Shown here in pieces: positions 18,901-26,865 of a stretch of DNA of 50,843 bases (position 1 is its first letter; every line of letters begins with the position of its first letter). Made by a program: the position numbers and the translations under genes. The notes below the pieces were generated by a model that was not told the origin of the DNA, searched no databases, and was given only the letters and a program-made list of their open reading frames with translations. Origin of the DNA: Planctomycetaceae bacterium (GTDB taxonomy: Bacteria; Planctomycetota; Planctomycetia; Planctomycetales; Planctomycetaceae); NCBI GenBank assembly GCA_021732785.1, contig JAKFUG010000056.1:1-50843 (forward strand). Direction: 5' to 3'.

Positions 18901-19259
18901 TCGCGCTCATGAATAAGGTCGAACTGGTGATGGCCGAAGCCGCCGATATCCTGGGTAAGCCCGACACCGGCTCGCCTGCCATCGCCGCGGAAACGGAAGC
19001 CATCGAACTGCTGCTGGCATCGAAGAAAATCAATCCAGGCGGCGGGAGCGGTGGTTCAACCCCCGGCGGTGGCGGTGGCGGCAGCACGAACGATGTCGCG
19101 ATTGCTCTCGTCGGCACCGGCCTCAACGAGAAAGAAGTTCGTGAAGACCGCGGCATCTCGCAAGCCACCGGGGAAACGGGCACGGCGCTTCCGGAAGAAT
19201 TCCGCGCCGGCTTGGACCAATACTTCAACCGGCTGGAAACCCCCGTGGAGAAGAAGTAG
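15999..19259 (+). CDS. Large membrane/coiled-coil protein of the MoxR/DUF58 cluster
   Basis: A 1086-residue protein not assigned to a named family. Near the N-terminus are two adjacent membrane helices (IEAACGALFGVIVSYLTVFV, ARVAIFFVAVAGCAMVPVFL), and a third at about 163-182 (WMAGVPTAVAIIALAMFPAA). Beta-rich extracytoplasmic stretches follow to about residue 500. A helical region comes next, then a Pro/Lys/Glu-rich linker (about 620-710), and then a long Gln/Glu/Lys-rich, probably coiled-coil region. Near residues 878-890 is a cysteine cluster, CSGKCPGCKSK, which could bind metal. The tail is Gly-rich (about 1010-1030). Large helical membrane proteins of this kind commonly follow vWA genes in planctomycete MoxR clusters, suggesting a structural part of the same complex. 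The function is inferred from position only. Confidence 0.85.
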   Translation: MSVSSPDRLQLPASLTTQMLEFRKRVWTIKSIEAACGALFGVIVSYLTVFVLDRFMDTPTAARVAIFFVAVAGCAMVPVFLHKWIWQHRQLEQLARLISRKSPSFGDQMLGIIELVRNESEQKRSRALVEAAVNQVADVASKRDFSDAVPHPRHRMWAWMAGVPTAVAIIALAMFPAAASNAWARFLAPWKQIDRYTFTAIEKLPPRVVVPHGEPVTIAVPLKTDSAWHPVAGTTQVGTQPVVKAELKDGKYDFNLPGQIDAASLKLHIGDALQNVRVEPMHRPELSGIEANIKLPAYLERPELVHKDIRGGTVSLVNGAEVHFTATANRTLAAATVDGAAVTTKDTKLTSAAIAVDESRKLKFEWKDEFGLQGQEPFTVSLNAREDEAPSLATEDMPRQRIVLDSETLQFKVRAQDDFGVKIVGIEWQGFDSTSVTKPAKGEQILSAGGSDKETLELAGTFCAKTLGIEAQPLNVRIFAEDYKPGRERSYSANYVLYVLTAEQHSIWLTEQLSKWHRQSLEVRDREMTLHATNQQLRMLTNEELDQPENRQRLDGQATAERANGRRLTNLVGNGEELVRQAMRNPEFGVGHIEKWAEMLQILKDISANRMPSVADLLKQSAKAPGEMAQASPKPSVTAGQNKMPQREGQPQKPGEPQPPKPVVPTVTDAESSQNPGKKSDEPEQPSNGKPSSPRLTLPVTTVMGSGGKPKPPSPAGEKLEEAVKVQQDLLAEFEKIADELNKVLANLEGSTLVKRLKAASRKQTVVANKLGIEIGSAFGKRSGFTEPTRKTLGELSEQEAKSSQDLSNIMDDMQAYFERRRMQRFKTVLDEMREQDAVGSLRQLGDDVKTEAGLSIAQAEFWSDTFDRWADDLVDPACSGKCPGCKSKASLPPSIVLEAMQILEAEVNLREETRVAEQAKKALAREQYSERAGQLRGMQDGLTKRVADLAVRIRELPEGEAEFAKEIALMNKVELVMAEAADILGKPDTGSPAIAAETEAIELLLASKKINPGGGSGGSTPGGGGGGSTNDVAIALVGTGLNEKEVREDRGISQATGETGTALPEEFRAGLDQYFNRLETPVEKK

Positions 19260-19282
19260 GCGGTCCGTTGATTGATACGAAG

Positions 19283-19354
19283 AGTCGGGGCAGGGGCCCC
19301 GACCTAGGAATGGATGCTAACGGTAAATTGATAGGTCGGGGCCCCCGCCCCGAC
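19283..19354. repeat. GC-rich palindromic repeat, family E
   Basis: Arms GTCGGGGCAGGGGCCCCGAC (from 19283) and AGGTCGGGGCCCCCGCCCCG (to 19354) bracket a 30-base AT-richer loop. The position just after the 1086-residue protein suggests a terminator or repeat element. Confidence 0.65.
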
Positions 19355-19368
19355 GCATTTGGGTTTCA

Positions 19369-19419
19369 GCGACGCAGAGCGTCGCAGCCGTGCGTTCCCA
19401 CGCGGAGCATGGGAACGAG
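19369..19419. repeat. Double-hairpin repeat, family A (copy 2, inverted)
   Basis: Inverse copy of the 15839 and 26596 repeats. It ends 15 bases before the GTG start at 19435, so the hairpins would lie in the leader of that gene's mRNA or terminate the upstream transcript. Confidence 0.75.
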
Positions 19420-19434
19420 AAAGGACGGGTGACT

Positions 19435-20529
19435 GTGTCTCCATTGAAGATGTTCGTGAGTGTGGTCGCCTGCGCCGTCATTGCCGCCCCGTGGCTGGCC
19501 GCGGAGGATGCCAAACCGGCACCGGCGGCGGTCCGTTCGAAGCCGGTGTTGATCAAGAAGGCGGTCCCGGCGGCGGCCGCTGCGCCGGCGGTTGAGATCA
19601 AGGCCGAAATCGTGGCCCCCGCGCCGGTCAAACCGGTTCCGGCTGCCAAAGTGGACGATGCCAAACCCGCCGCCGAAAAGCCCGCGGTCAAACCGGTGGC
19701 TCCCGCAAACGTCAAAGGGTTCGGCAAGAACGAAGCGGCCCGGAAGCCGGCTCCCGCGGAACCAGCCCCCGTGCGGGCGGCGATTGCGGTGCAAGTCGAG
19801 CAGGCCGTGCCCGCCGATCAGATCAAGCAGATCACCGAACAATTCAAGCAACAGTTGCGACCGGTGCTTACCGGAGAATTGGCATTTATCCGCTTGCTGT
19901 GCGACCTGCCCCTGGAGAAACGGAAGGCGGTCTATGCCGCCGGAGTGGCCGAGATGGACAGCATCGCCGCGGCGATGGCCGAACAGCAAAACCGGGGGGG
20001 GAGAGTTCTCGGTGCCGCCCGAATCGCCGTTCCCGGTAAACAGCAGGCGGTGAACGATCCTCCGAAAGCGATTCGGGCCGCACTCGATACCGCCCTTAAA
20101 AAAGCCCTTCCGGAAGACCAGTACAAGGCGTATCACGAAGAGGCGGAGTATCGCAAGGCACAGCGCAAGCAGGCGGCCATTCACAGCGTGGTGGCCCGCC
20201 TCGATGGCATGCTGTGCCTGACGCCGGAAGTCCGCGAGAAGATGACGGAGTCCATCGCCGACAACTGGCAGGAAGACTGGGAACGCTGGCTGCAGATGAA
20301 TCAATACGGCGACCAATACTTCCCCACCGTGCCCGATCAATTGGTCGTGGACCATCTCAACGCCGAACAACGGCAAGTCTGGACCGGATTACAAAAGGTG
20401 AGCTTCGGCGGCTGGGGCAACTTCGGGGGTGGGATTGCCGTCGCCGATGATGGCTGGTGGGGCGAACCCGTCAACGAAGGGGGGGCCGTCAATGGCATCC
20501 TTTTTATTGACGGGGCGATTGGATTCTAA
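19435..20529 (+). CDS. Exported Ala/Pro/Lys-rich protein
   Basis: Not a named family. A 364-residue protein with GTG start 19435, chosen because AAAGGAC lies about 8 bases upstream and MSPLKMFVSVVACAVIAAPW then forms a signal peptide cleaved near LAAED. The mature N-terminal 90 residues are low-complexity Ala/Pro/Lys/Val. The rest is helical, with QIKQITEQFKQQLRPVLTGE, DLPLEKRKAVYAAGVAEM, CLTPEVREKMTESIADNW and LNAEQRQVWTGLQ. The architecture (paired helical segments ending in an L..xQ..W..L block) resembles the next gene product at 20558, so the two may be distant paralogs. It ends in a Gly/Trp-rich stretch. Unknown function. Confidence 0.75.
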   Translation: MSPLKMFVSVVACAVIAAPWLAAEDAKPAPAAVRSKPVLIKKAVPAAAAAPAVEIKAEIVAPAPVKPVPAAKVDDAKPAAEKPAVKPVAPANVKGFGKNEAARKPAPAEPAPVRAAIAVQVEQAVPADQIKQITEQFKQQLRPVLTGELAFIRLLCDLPLEKRKAVYAAGVAEMDSIAAAMAEQQNRGGRVLGAARIAVPGKQQAVNDPPKAIRAALDTALKKALPEDQYKAYHEEAEYRKAQRKQAAIHSVVARLDGMLCLTPEVREKMTESIADNWQEDWERWLQMNQYGDQYFPTVPDQLVVDHLNAEQRQVWTGLQKVSFGGWGNFGGGIAVADDGWWGEPVNEGGAVNGILFIDGAIGF

Positions 20530-20557
20530 CACACGGCGAATCGACGGCAGGCAAGGC

Positions 20558-21508
20558 ATGATGATGAATGGCGGATGCAGACGCGCGATCGATGGAAATG
20601 GCATGCGATCGGTCTGCGCGGTCTTGTGCTGGTTTGCAGGTGCGCTTCGGTCCGTCTCGGCCGCACCGGATGATATCGAACCGGTCGACCCGGCGGCGGT
20701 TCAGGGCGAGTTCAACATCGATGAAAGCAATTTCGATCAATGGATCTTTCAGGGGAACGGTAACGCCGTCAATGGCAAAGAGCGGATGAAGACCCGGCTG
20801 AATCTGCAACTCGCCGAGATCGACCGCCTCTGTGGATTGACGACCGATCAGAAGGAAAAGCTGCAACTCGCGGCCCGCGGCGACACCAAGCGGTTCTTCG
20901 ATGAAGTGGAAGTCGTCCGTCAAAAGTTTCTCGCAGTCCGGCAGGATCAAAATGCGTTCGGTCAAATCTGGCAGGACATTCAGCCCCTCCAGCGACGCGT
21001 CTCCATCGGCCTGCACGGCGAAACGTCCCTGTTTCATAAAGCCCTGCGGCGGACATTGAATCCCGATCAAATGGACCGCTATCAGAACCTGCTCGACGAA
21101 CGCCGCAGGTATCGTTACCGGGCCAGCATTGAAGTGGCGCTCGCGTCCATCGAACACTCGGTTCCGCTCAAGCACAGTCAGCACGAAGCGATCGTGAAAC
21201 TGCTCCTCGATGAAACTCCGACGCCCACGATCTTCGGACAGTACGACCAGTATCTGATTCTGCATCACCTCAGCAAACTCGGAGAAGAGCGCGTCAAGCC
21301 GCTGCTGGACGAACGGCAATGGAAGCTGATGAGTACCAATTTTGAACAGGTCCGCGGGATCGAACAGATGCTCATTCAACAGGGAATTTTGCCGAAGGTG
21401 GATGCGGCGAAGATGGAGCCGTTGAGAAATGGCCCCGCCAATGCCCTTCGTCCGGAAAACGTCATCCGCGAGGAAGTATTCTTGCCGAATGAGGAGCCGC
21501 AGCCTTGA
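20558..21508 (+). CDS. Exported helical protein of unknown function
   Basis: A 316-residue protein. Three consecutive ATGs (20558, 20561, 20564) follow GGCAGGCAAGG; I use the first. An N-terminal hydrophobic stretch (MRSVCAVLCWFAGALRSVSA) is a likely signal peptide. The mature part has ESNFDQWIFQ, LNLQLAEIDRLCGLTTDQKE (an LTxxQ-like motif as in Spy/CpxP-type proteins), LQRRVSIGLHGETSLFHKAL, RTLNPDQMDRYQNLLDERRR and LLDERQWKLM. It has the same overall layout as the preceding gene product. The TGA stop overlaps the following TTG start (TTGA), indicating coupling to the prenyltransferase-like gene. No characterised function is recognised. Confidence 0.78.
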   Translation: MMMNGGCRRAIDGNGMRSVCAVLCWFAGALRSVSAAPDDIEPVDPAAVQGEFNIDESNFDQWIFQGNGNAVNGKERMKTRLNLQLAEIDRLCGLTTDQKEKLQLAARGDTKRFFDEVEVVRQKFLAVRQDQNAFGQIWQDIQPLQRRVSIGLHGETSLFHKALRRTLNPDQMDRYQNLLDERRRYRYRASIEVALASIEHSVPLKHSQHEAIVKLLLDETPTPTIFGQYDQYLILHHLSKLGEERVKPLLDERQWKLMSTNFEQVRGIEQMLIQQGILPKVDAAKMEPLRNGPANALRPENVIREEVFLPNEEPQP

Positions 21509-22563
21509 ACCCTCTTCGGTTGAAAGGCCCGATCCTCGGTGGCGTCATCGCGATCATCATGGCGATGGCCGGGTCGTCTGCACAGGCGCAACTTCCCAAT
21601 GTGAAAATCGGCGAAGTGGTGCCGCGGGATGTCCGGGAAATCTACGATCGAGGCATGCAGTATCTGGCAACGACGCAGACCGAAGACGGCAGCTTCAAAG
21701 GGGGCGGCGAGCAAGGCCCCGGCGTGACGGGACTCGCGCTGATGGTCTTTCTCGCGTCGGGAGAGGATCCCAACTTCGGACTCTACAGCAATCACGTCCG
21801 CAAAGCCCTGCGGAACATCATCGGCCAGCAAAACGCGGGCACCGGCATCCTCGGCAGCAGCATGTATCACCACGGCTTTGCCATGCTCGCTCTCGCGGAA
21901 GCCTACGGGACGGTGGACGACCGCACGTTGTGGACCGGCAATGAACCCAATCGCCGGACGATCGGACAAGCCCTGGAACTTGCGGTGCGGGCGGCGATCA
22001 CTTCGCAGAAGAAGAACACGTATGGCGGCTGGCGGTATTCACCCGACAGCACCGATGCCGATACGTCGGTGAGCGGTTCGGTGCTGGTCGGCTTGCTCGC
22101 CGCGCGGAACGCCGGGATTGAAGTTCCCGACGAAGTCCTCGACCGCGCGATCACCTACTACACCAAGATGACTTCCGACAGCGGCCAGGTGGCCTACGCC
22201 GGCGGCTTCGGTGGGTTCGATGAATCGATCGCCCGCATCTCCATCGCCACGCTGGTTTATTCTGTGGCAAGACGCAAAGACCTGCCGCAGTTCAAAGCCA
22301 CGATCGGCTATCTCACGCAGCGTCTGGAAAGCAACTCGAATCAAAGCTGGCCCGAATACGCGCGGTATTATCAGGCCCAGGCCTTGTTCCAGGGCGATGT
22401 CGAGGCGTGGGAAAAGTGGAACAAGCTGCTGGTCCGGCAATTGAAGACCGCGCAAGCGGCCGATGGCAGCATCCGTTCCTCGCAAGGGGCGACCATCGGC
22501 ACCGCCATGTCGATGCTGGCCCTCGCGCTGAACTATCGTTTCCTGCCGATTTACGAACGATGA
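21505..22563 (+). CDS. Exported prenyltransferase/squalene-cyclase-like alpha/alpha-barrel protein
   Basis: A 352-residue protein starting at TTG 21505, overlapping the upstream stop. A signal peptide (LGGVIAIIMAMAGSSAQAQ) is followed by alpha/alpha-toroid repeats typical of prenyltransferase beta-subunit and terpene-cyclase folds: RGMQYLATTQTEDGSFKGGG, VTGLALMVFLASGED, KNTYGGWRYSPDSTDADTSV, SGSVLVGLLAARNAG and IGTAMSMLALALNYR. The cyclase catalytic DxDD motif is not evident. Many planctomycetes encode such exported proteins; binding or structural roles are likelier than cyclisation. Tightly coupled to the two preceding exported proteins. Confidence 0.85.
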   Translation: MNPLRLKGPILGGVIAIIMAMAGSSAQAQLPNVKIGEVVPRDVREIYDRGMQYLATTQTEDGSFKGGGEQGPGVTGLALMVFLASGEDPNFGLYSNHVRKALRNIIGQQNAGTGILGSSMYHHGFAMLALAEAYGTVDDRTLWTGNEPNRRTIGQALELAVRAAITSQKKNTYGGWRYSPDSTDADTSVSGSVLVGLLAARNAGIEVPDEVLDRAITYYTKMTSDSGQVAYAGGFGGFDESIARISIATLVYSVARRKDLPQFKATIGYLTQRLESNSNQSWPEYARYYQAQALFQGDVEAWEKWNKLLVRQLKTAQAADGSIRSSQGATIGTAMSMLALALNYRFLPIYER

Positions 22564-22571
22564 TAAATATA

Positions 22572-22697
22572 CGATTGGCAATGAGAACATAGAAATTGAA
22601 AAGGTCAAATTGAAAGGCATCGGAAACATCACAGCAATGACTGTCTTTGAAGCCCAATTTGCAATTTTCATTTCTTATTTTTCAATTGCCAATCTCG
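22572..22697. repeat. AT-rich inverted repeat of about 125 bases
   Basis: The left arm (CGATTGGCAATGAG, GAAATTGAAAA) pairs imperfectly with the right arm (ATTTTTCAATTGCCAATC). The segment is much lower in GC than its surroundings and fills the gap before the 22750 gene. Similar in style, but not in sequence, to the arms at 10163-10716. Confidence 0.55.
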
Positions 22698-22749
22698 ATC
22701 TTGTTTCACAACCGAACGATTGCGAAGCATTCATCCTCGGAGAGCCATC

Positions 22750-25512
22750 GTGGCTGAATTGTCGCTGACTTGCCGCTGGATCGGGTCGATGCTGGTTCTA
22801 GCCTCGGCGACGACGCACGTCGTGGCTGCGAACGCGGCGGTGACGCCGGTGCTCAATCTGATCGGTCGCGATTTTGTGCGCGGCCAACTGGTCGATGTGC
22901 CCGACGGCAAACAATTGCTCTGGCAATCGCCCGCGTTTTCCGGACCGCTGGGGTTTGCCCCTTCGGCGATCAATTCCATTCAGTTTCCGGTGCCGCCCAA
23001 GCCGCCGGCTACCGAAGGGGAATTGAGTTTTGAATTGATCGGCGGCGACGAACTCTACGGCAAACTGGTTTCGCTGGATCAGAAGACCGCCGTCCTGGCC
23101 GTCACGGGAATGGGGACACTGCACGTCGATCGCACCATGTTGCGACGGATCTCCCGCTGGAAAGACGGCGGCGATCTCGTCTATTTTGGTCCCACCGGTT
23201 TGCAGGGTTGGCAGCCGTCGGGGGAACCGAATGCGTGGCGTGAAGAAGCGGGGCATCTCCTCACCAGCCAAGCCGGGGCCGTCATCCGTCGCGACTTTGG
23301 GACGCTGCCCAAAGCCCGGTATGAAGTGGAACTCACGTGGAAGGGCAAGCCTGACTTTGAATTCTCGCTGGGCGTGGGCCCCGATCCCAAGACCGCACTC
23401 AAGGCCTTTCACATCGCCGTCTGGGACGACGACATCATCGCCGCCCGCGAGACCGAACGGGAAGCCGATGTCACTTCGCTGATGAAGACGAAAGACGCCG
23501 ACGGTCGGTTGCATGTGATCGTGTATCTCGACCAGACGCGCGGGCACATGCTGGTGTACTCGCCGCTGGGGGTGCCGCTGGGCGAGATCACCGCCGAAAT
23601 GGGGAAAGCGGAAGTCTTCGGCGGCGTGCAACTCTCGAACAAAGCCGGCGACGTGCGGCTGCAGCGGCTGCACATCGGCAAGTGGGACGGCAATCCCCCG
23701 CGCTCTGCTGAAGGGAACAAGTCCCGGGTGCATCTGACGACCGGCGCAATCACCTACGGAACCATTGAGCGGTACGAATCCGAACAACGGCAATACACCA
23801 TCGATGACAATGGCACCGCGCGGACCTTCACGCAGGACGAAGTGCAGGACGTGCATTTCACCCCGCCGGAAACCTTGCCCGCACGTTCGCTGCGCGCGAT
23901 CGCCCTCAACGGCACCACGCTCAGTGGCGACTTGCTCAAAGTCGAACAGCAGACCGTGTGGTTGAAGCATCCGGGAATTGAGGAACCGCTGTCCTTGCCG
24001 ATCGCGTCGCTGCAATCGCTCATCAGCCTGTCCCCGTCGCCTCCCGCGGCCAATCCTTCGGGGCGACAAGGACGTCTGGAAGCCGAAGGACTGCATCTGG
24101 TGGGCAGCCTTGTGGATGCGAAAGAAGGTGACGTTTCCTGTCTCGTCTGGCAGCCCGTGGGGGCATTGCAACCCGCTCCGTTGCGGCGCGATCTCGCCGC
24201 CAAGATCATTTATCGCGATCCGCCCCCGCCGGTGAAAGCTCAGGCCGTGAACCGAAATCAGGTGCAGGTCCGTCAGGTCCAACCGGCACCGGGATTTGTG
24301 AACCAGTTGGCAAACCTCTTCGGCGGCAACGGGCAAGCGGTCGCACCCGCGGCGAATGTCGGCGGCGCGGCAGCGAATCCGTTCGTGCTCCATCTCCGCT
24401 CCGGCGACACCGTCCCGTGCAGTGCGGCAAATATCAACGAAGAAGGCGTGACCTACAAGAGTTCGGTCAGCGATGCGACATTTATTCCCCATTCGCAACT
24501 GAAAGTGCTGGAACTGATGCCGCGCATCGGGGCGGGACAGATCGCCAAATCGAAGAAGGAACGGCTGCTGATGTTGCCGCGCATGCAGCGTGACAGCCCG
24601 CCCACACATCTCCTGCGCTCGATCGAAGGAGATTATCTCCGCGGCCGGATCGTCTCGATGAACGACAGGGAAATCGCCGTCGAAGTCCGCCTGGAAACGC
24701 GCGTCATACCGCGCAGTCAGGTGGCCCGGCTCATCTGGCTGCATGCCGACGAAATGGACGGTGCCACTCCGGCCCTTCCCGAACATGATTCGTTGACCGG
24801 CACCCGCGTGCAATCGCTTCCCGCCGATGGCAACCGTCTGACGTTCTTCGCCGAGCAGGTGGACGGCTTAACGCTCTCCGGCAAAAGCCCGTTGCTGGGA
24901 GCGTGCCGTGTCGATTTGTTGCAGGTCGATCAACTCGTCATCGGCCCGGCGATCGAGCAATCCGCGGCGTCGCTGGCCTTTCATCAATGGAAGCTGCGAA
25001 ATGCCCCCGATCCGCTCGAAGCCCCGGACGGCGATGGCGGCAGCGGTTCCGAAGGGCTCGAATCCATTCTCGTCGGGAAACCCGCGCCGGACTTCGAACT
25101 CGACCTGCTGACCGGCGGAAAATTCCGCTTGGCAGAGGAGAAGGGCAAAATTATCGTGCTCGATTTCTGGGCCTCGTGGTGCGGACCGTGCCTGCAGGCG
25201 ATGCCGCAAGTCGACCGGGTGGCCGCGGAATATGCGGATCGCGGGGTGAAACTCGTCGCCGTCAACCTCGAAGAGACACCTGCCAAAGTTCAGGCGGCTC
25301 TCGAAAGATTAAAACTGGAAACCTCAGTCGCCCTTGACCGGAATGGCCGAATTGCCGAAAAGTATGGGGCGACGGCGATTCCGCAAACGGTCATTATCGA
25401 TCGGGACGGTGTTGTGGCGCGGTTGTTTGTCGGTGGCGGGGCCCGCTTCGACGACCAGTTGCGTGCGGCACTCGACAGCGTGCTCGCCGGCGCAACTCCC
25501 AAAAGCGAGTAA
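22750..25512 (+). CDS. Large exported protein with C-terminal TlpA-like thioredoxin domain
   Basis: A 920-residue protein. I start at GTG 22750 (GGAGAG upstream), giving a signal peptide (RWIGSMLVLASATTHVVAAN). About 750 residues are beta-rich, with repeated short segments such as VRGQLVDVPDGK, LYGKLVSLDQKT, LSGDLLKVEQQTVWL and LRGRIVSMNDREIAVEV, and contain one LamG-like portion around residues 150-320 (FGPTGLQGWQPSGEPNAW, HIAVWDDDI). The last 150 residues are a TlpA/ResA-type thioredoxin: LVGKPAPDFELDLLTGG, VLDFWASWCGPC with active-site CGPC near residue 810, and YGATAIPQTVIIDRDG with the cis-Pro. Predicted extracytoplasmic disulfide reductase or thiol protein. What the N-terminal part binds is unknown. 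Confidence 0.88.
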   Translation: MAELSLTCRWIGSMLVLASATTHVVAANAAVTPVLNLIGRDFVRGQLVDVPDGKQLLWQSPAFSGPLGFAPSAINSIQFPVPPKPPATEGELSFELIGGDELYGKLVSLDQKTAVLAVTGMGTLHVDRTMLRRISRWKDGGDLVYFGPTGLQGWQPSGEPNAWREEAGHLLTSQAGAVIRRDFGTLPKARYEVELTWKGKPDFEFSLGVGPDPKTALKAFHIAVWDDDIIAARETEREADVTSLMKTKDADGRLHVIVYLDQTRGHMLVYSPLGVPLGEITAEMGKAEVFGGVQLSNKAGDVRLQRLHIGKWDGNPPRSAEGNKSRVHLTTGAITYGTIERYESEQRQYTIDDNGTARTFTQDEVQDVHFTPPETLPARSLRAIALNGTTLSGDLLKVEQQTVWLKHPGIEEPLSLPIASLQSLISLSPSPPAANPSGRQGRLEAEGLHLVGSLVDAKEGDVSCLVWQPVGALQPAPLRRDLAAKIIYRDPPPPVKAQAVNRNQVQVRQVQPAPGFVNQLANLFGGNGQAVAPAANVGGAAANPFVLHLRSGDTVPCSAANINEEGVTYKSSVSDATFIPHSQLKVLELMPRIGAGQIAKSKKERLLMLPRMQRDSPPTHLLRSIEGDYLRGRIVSMNDREIAVEVRLETRVIPRSQVARLIWLHADEMDGATPALPEHDSLTGTRVQSLPADGNRLTFFAEQVDGLTLSGKSPLLGACRVDLLQVDQLVIGPAIEQSAASLAFHQWKLRNAPDPLEAPDGDGGSGSEGLESILVGKPAPDFELDLLTGGKFRLAEEKGKIIVLDFWASWCGPCLQAMPQVDRVAAEYADRGVKLVAVNLEETPAKVQAALERLKLETSVALDRNGRIAEKYGATAIPQTVIIDRDGVVARLFVGGGARFDDQLRAALDSVLAGATPKSE

Positions 25513-25566
25513 ATAATCGAAACCGCGTGGCTCTCGAATCTCCGCGCCTTCCACGCCCCCTGGTGG

Positions 25567-26550
25567 TTGAGCGGAGGTCATCTGCAAACGTTGGCGGCGG
25601 CCTTCTGGCCCGGGCGTTTGCCCACGCATCGCGCGACATCGCGGCGCGTCCATCTGCCCGACGGCGACATCCTCGCCGTTCACGACGACTGCCCCGCCGA
25701 CTGGTTGCCGGGCGGTCGCGTGGTGGTGCTCGGACACGGCCTCGTCGGCTGTCATCGCAGCCCGGTCATTGCCCGCATGGCGGACAAACTCAGTCACCGC
25801 GGGGTGCGGGTCTTTCGGTTCGACATGCGCGGCTGTGGTGCCGGCGCGGGATTGGCCCGCCGCCCGTATCACGCCGGCCGTTCCGATGACCTTTCCGAAG
25901 TGATTCATGCCATTCTCGGCTGGTGCGGGTCGGGACCGAATGATCCCCCCGGATTGCGGATCGGTCCGCCGCCGACGATCGTGCTCATTGGTGTTTCGCT
26001 CAGCGGCAACATCCTGCTGAAATATCTCGGCGAGAATCCCGACCGCGTGCCTTCCGCCGTGGTCCGGGCGATTGCGGTCAATCCGCCGATTGATCTCGCC
26101 CGCAGCGTGGCGGCCTTGCGCGGTCCGATCAACCGCTGGTACGACCGGCACTTCGTCACGGCGCTGCGCAAGCACGTGGCCGATCACGTTCGCCGCATGC
26201 CCGATGCCCCGGTGCCGGCCACCAGCCTGTCGCCGCGGCGGATGGTGGAATTCGACGATTGGTATACGGCTCCGATGAGCGGTTACGCCACGGGGGCGGA
26301 GTATTACCAGCAATGCAGTGCGGCCCAGTTCATCCCGCAGATTCAGGTGCCGACGGTCGTGCTCACTTCGCGGGATGACCCGATGGTTCCCGTTGGAATC
26401 TTCGAAGCCGAGCGGGCCTCGTGGCCGTCCGCCGTACGGTTGGCGATCATCGACGGCGGCGGGCATCTGGGCTACATCGCGCGGCCGGGAATCGATCCCG
26501 ACATCCATTGGCTCGACTGGCGGATGATCGAACTCGCGATGGCCGGTTGA
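25567..26550 (+). CDS. YheT/ABHD-type alpha/beta hydrolase
   Basis: A 327-residue alpha/beta hydrolase of the YheT/EMB8 group. SGGHLQTL opens the family. VVVLGHGLVGCHRSPVIARM, FRFDMRGCGAGAGLARRPYH, the nucleophile elbow IGVSLSGNILLKYL, DDPMVP (acid) and GGHLGYI (His) give a Ser-Asp-His triad. The start is a puzzle. The conserved PWWL before SGGHLQTL lies upstream of TTG 25567, and that frame runs back without ATG, GTG or TTG to the preceding gene's TAA at 25510-25512, which is in the same frame. An ATA or ATC start, stop-codon suppression, or TTG 25567 with a shortened N-terminus are the options. Last gene of the co-oriented block. Confidence 0.85.
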   Translation: MSGGHLQTLAAAFWPGRLPTHRATSRRVHLPDGDILAVHDDCPADWLPGGRVVVLGHGLVGCHRSPVIARMADKLSHRGVRVFRFDMRGCGAGAGLARRPYHAGRSDDLSEVIHAILGWCGSGPNDPPGLRIGPPPTIVLIGVSLSGNILLKYLGENPDRVPSAVVRAIAVNPPIDLARSVAALRGPINRWYDRHFVTALRKHVADHVRRMPDAPVPATSLSPRRMVEFDDWYTAPMSGYATGAEYYQQCSAAQFIPQIQVPTVVLTSRDDPMVPVGIFEAERASWPSAVRLAIIDGGGHLGYIARPGIDPDIHWLDWRMIELAMAG

Positions 26551-26560
26551 GCCGCATCGC

Positions 26561-26590
26561 GTAGGGTTTGCCGAGTCCGCGAGGCGAACC
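26561..26590 (+). repeat. GTAG-headed REP (family D), solitary copy
   Basis: GTAGGGTTTGCCGAGTCC followed by GAGGCGAACC. It is the same sequence as the REPs around the RAYT gene at 45151-45702, located 18.4 kb away. It is immediately followed by a family A repeat. Confidence 0.75.
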
Positions 26591-26595
26591 TTCTT

Positions 26596-26649
26596 AACTC
26601 GTTCCCATGCTCCGCGTGGGAACGCACGGCCGAGACGCTCCGCGTCGCC
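26596..26649. repeat. Double-hairpin repeat, family A (copy 3)
   Basis: Nearly identical to 15839-15893, in the same orientation, and five bases after the REP at 26561-26590. Confidence 0.75.
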
Positions 26650-26865
26650 GTATCAAGCTGCACCGACGACTCAAAGCCGAAGTGAAATCTGTCCGCCGTC
26701 CCTGCGGTGTCGCACGGAGGTGCATCCGCTGATTGGCGGGGCATGGATGTCTGGTCTTGAGCCCCCACGGGGCATCATTCAAAAGCCCAGGGCAGAGCGT
26801 CTTCGCGGAGCGAAGGGTGAGGAAATGATACCGATCCTAACAATGAACAGCGCGTTGTATGGAAT

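Noticed and set aside
21505-22563. Squalene-hopene cyclase
   Set aside because: Only the alpha/alpha-toroid repeats are present; it is half the usual length, exported, and lacks the DxDD motif.
22798-24813. 671-codon minus-strand ORF
   Set aside because: It is entirely antisense to the 22750-25512 exported protein and its translation is His/Arg/Asp-rich without motifs.
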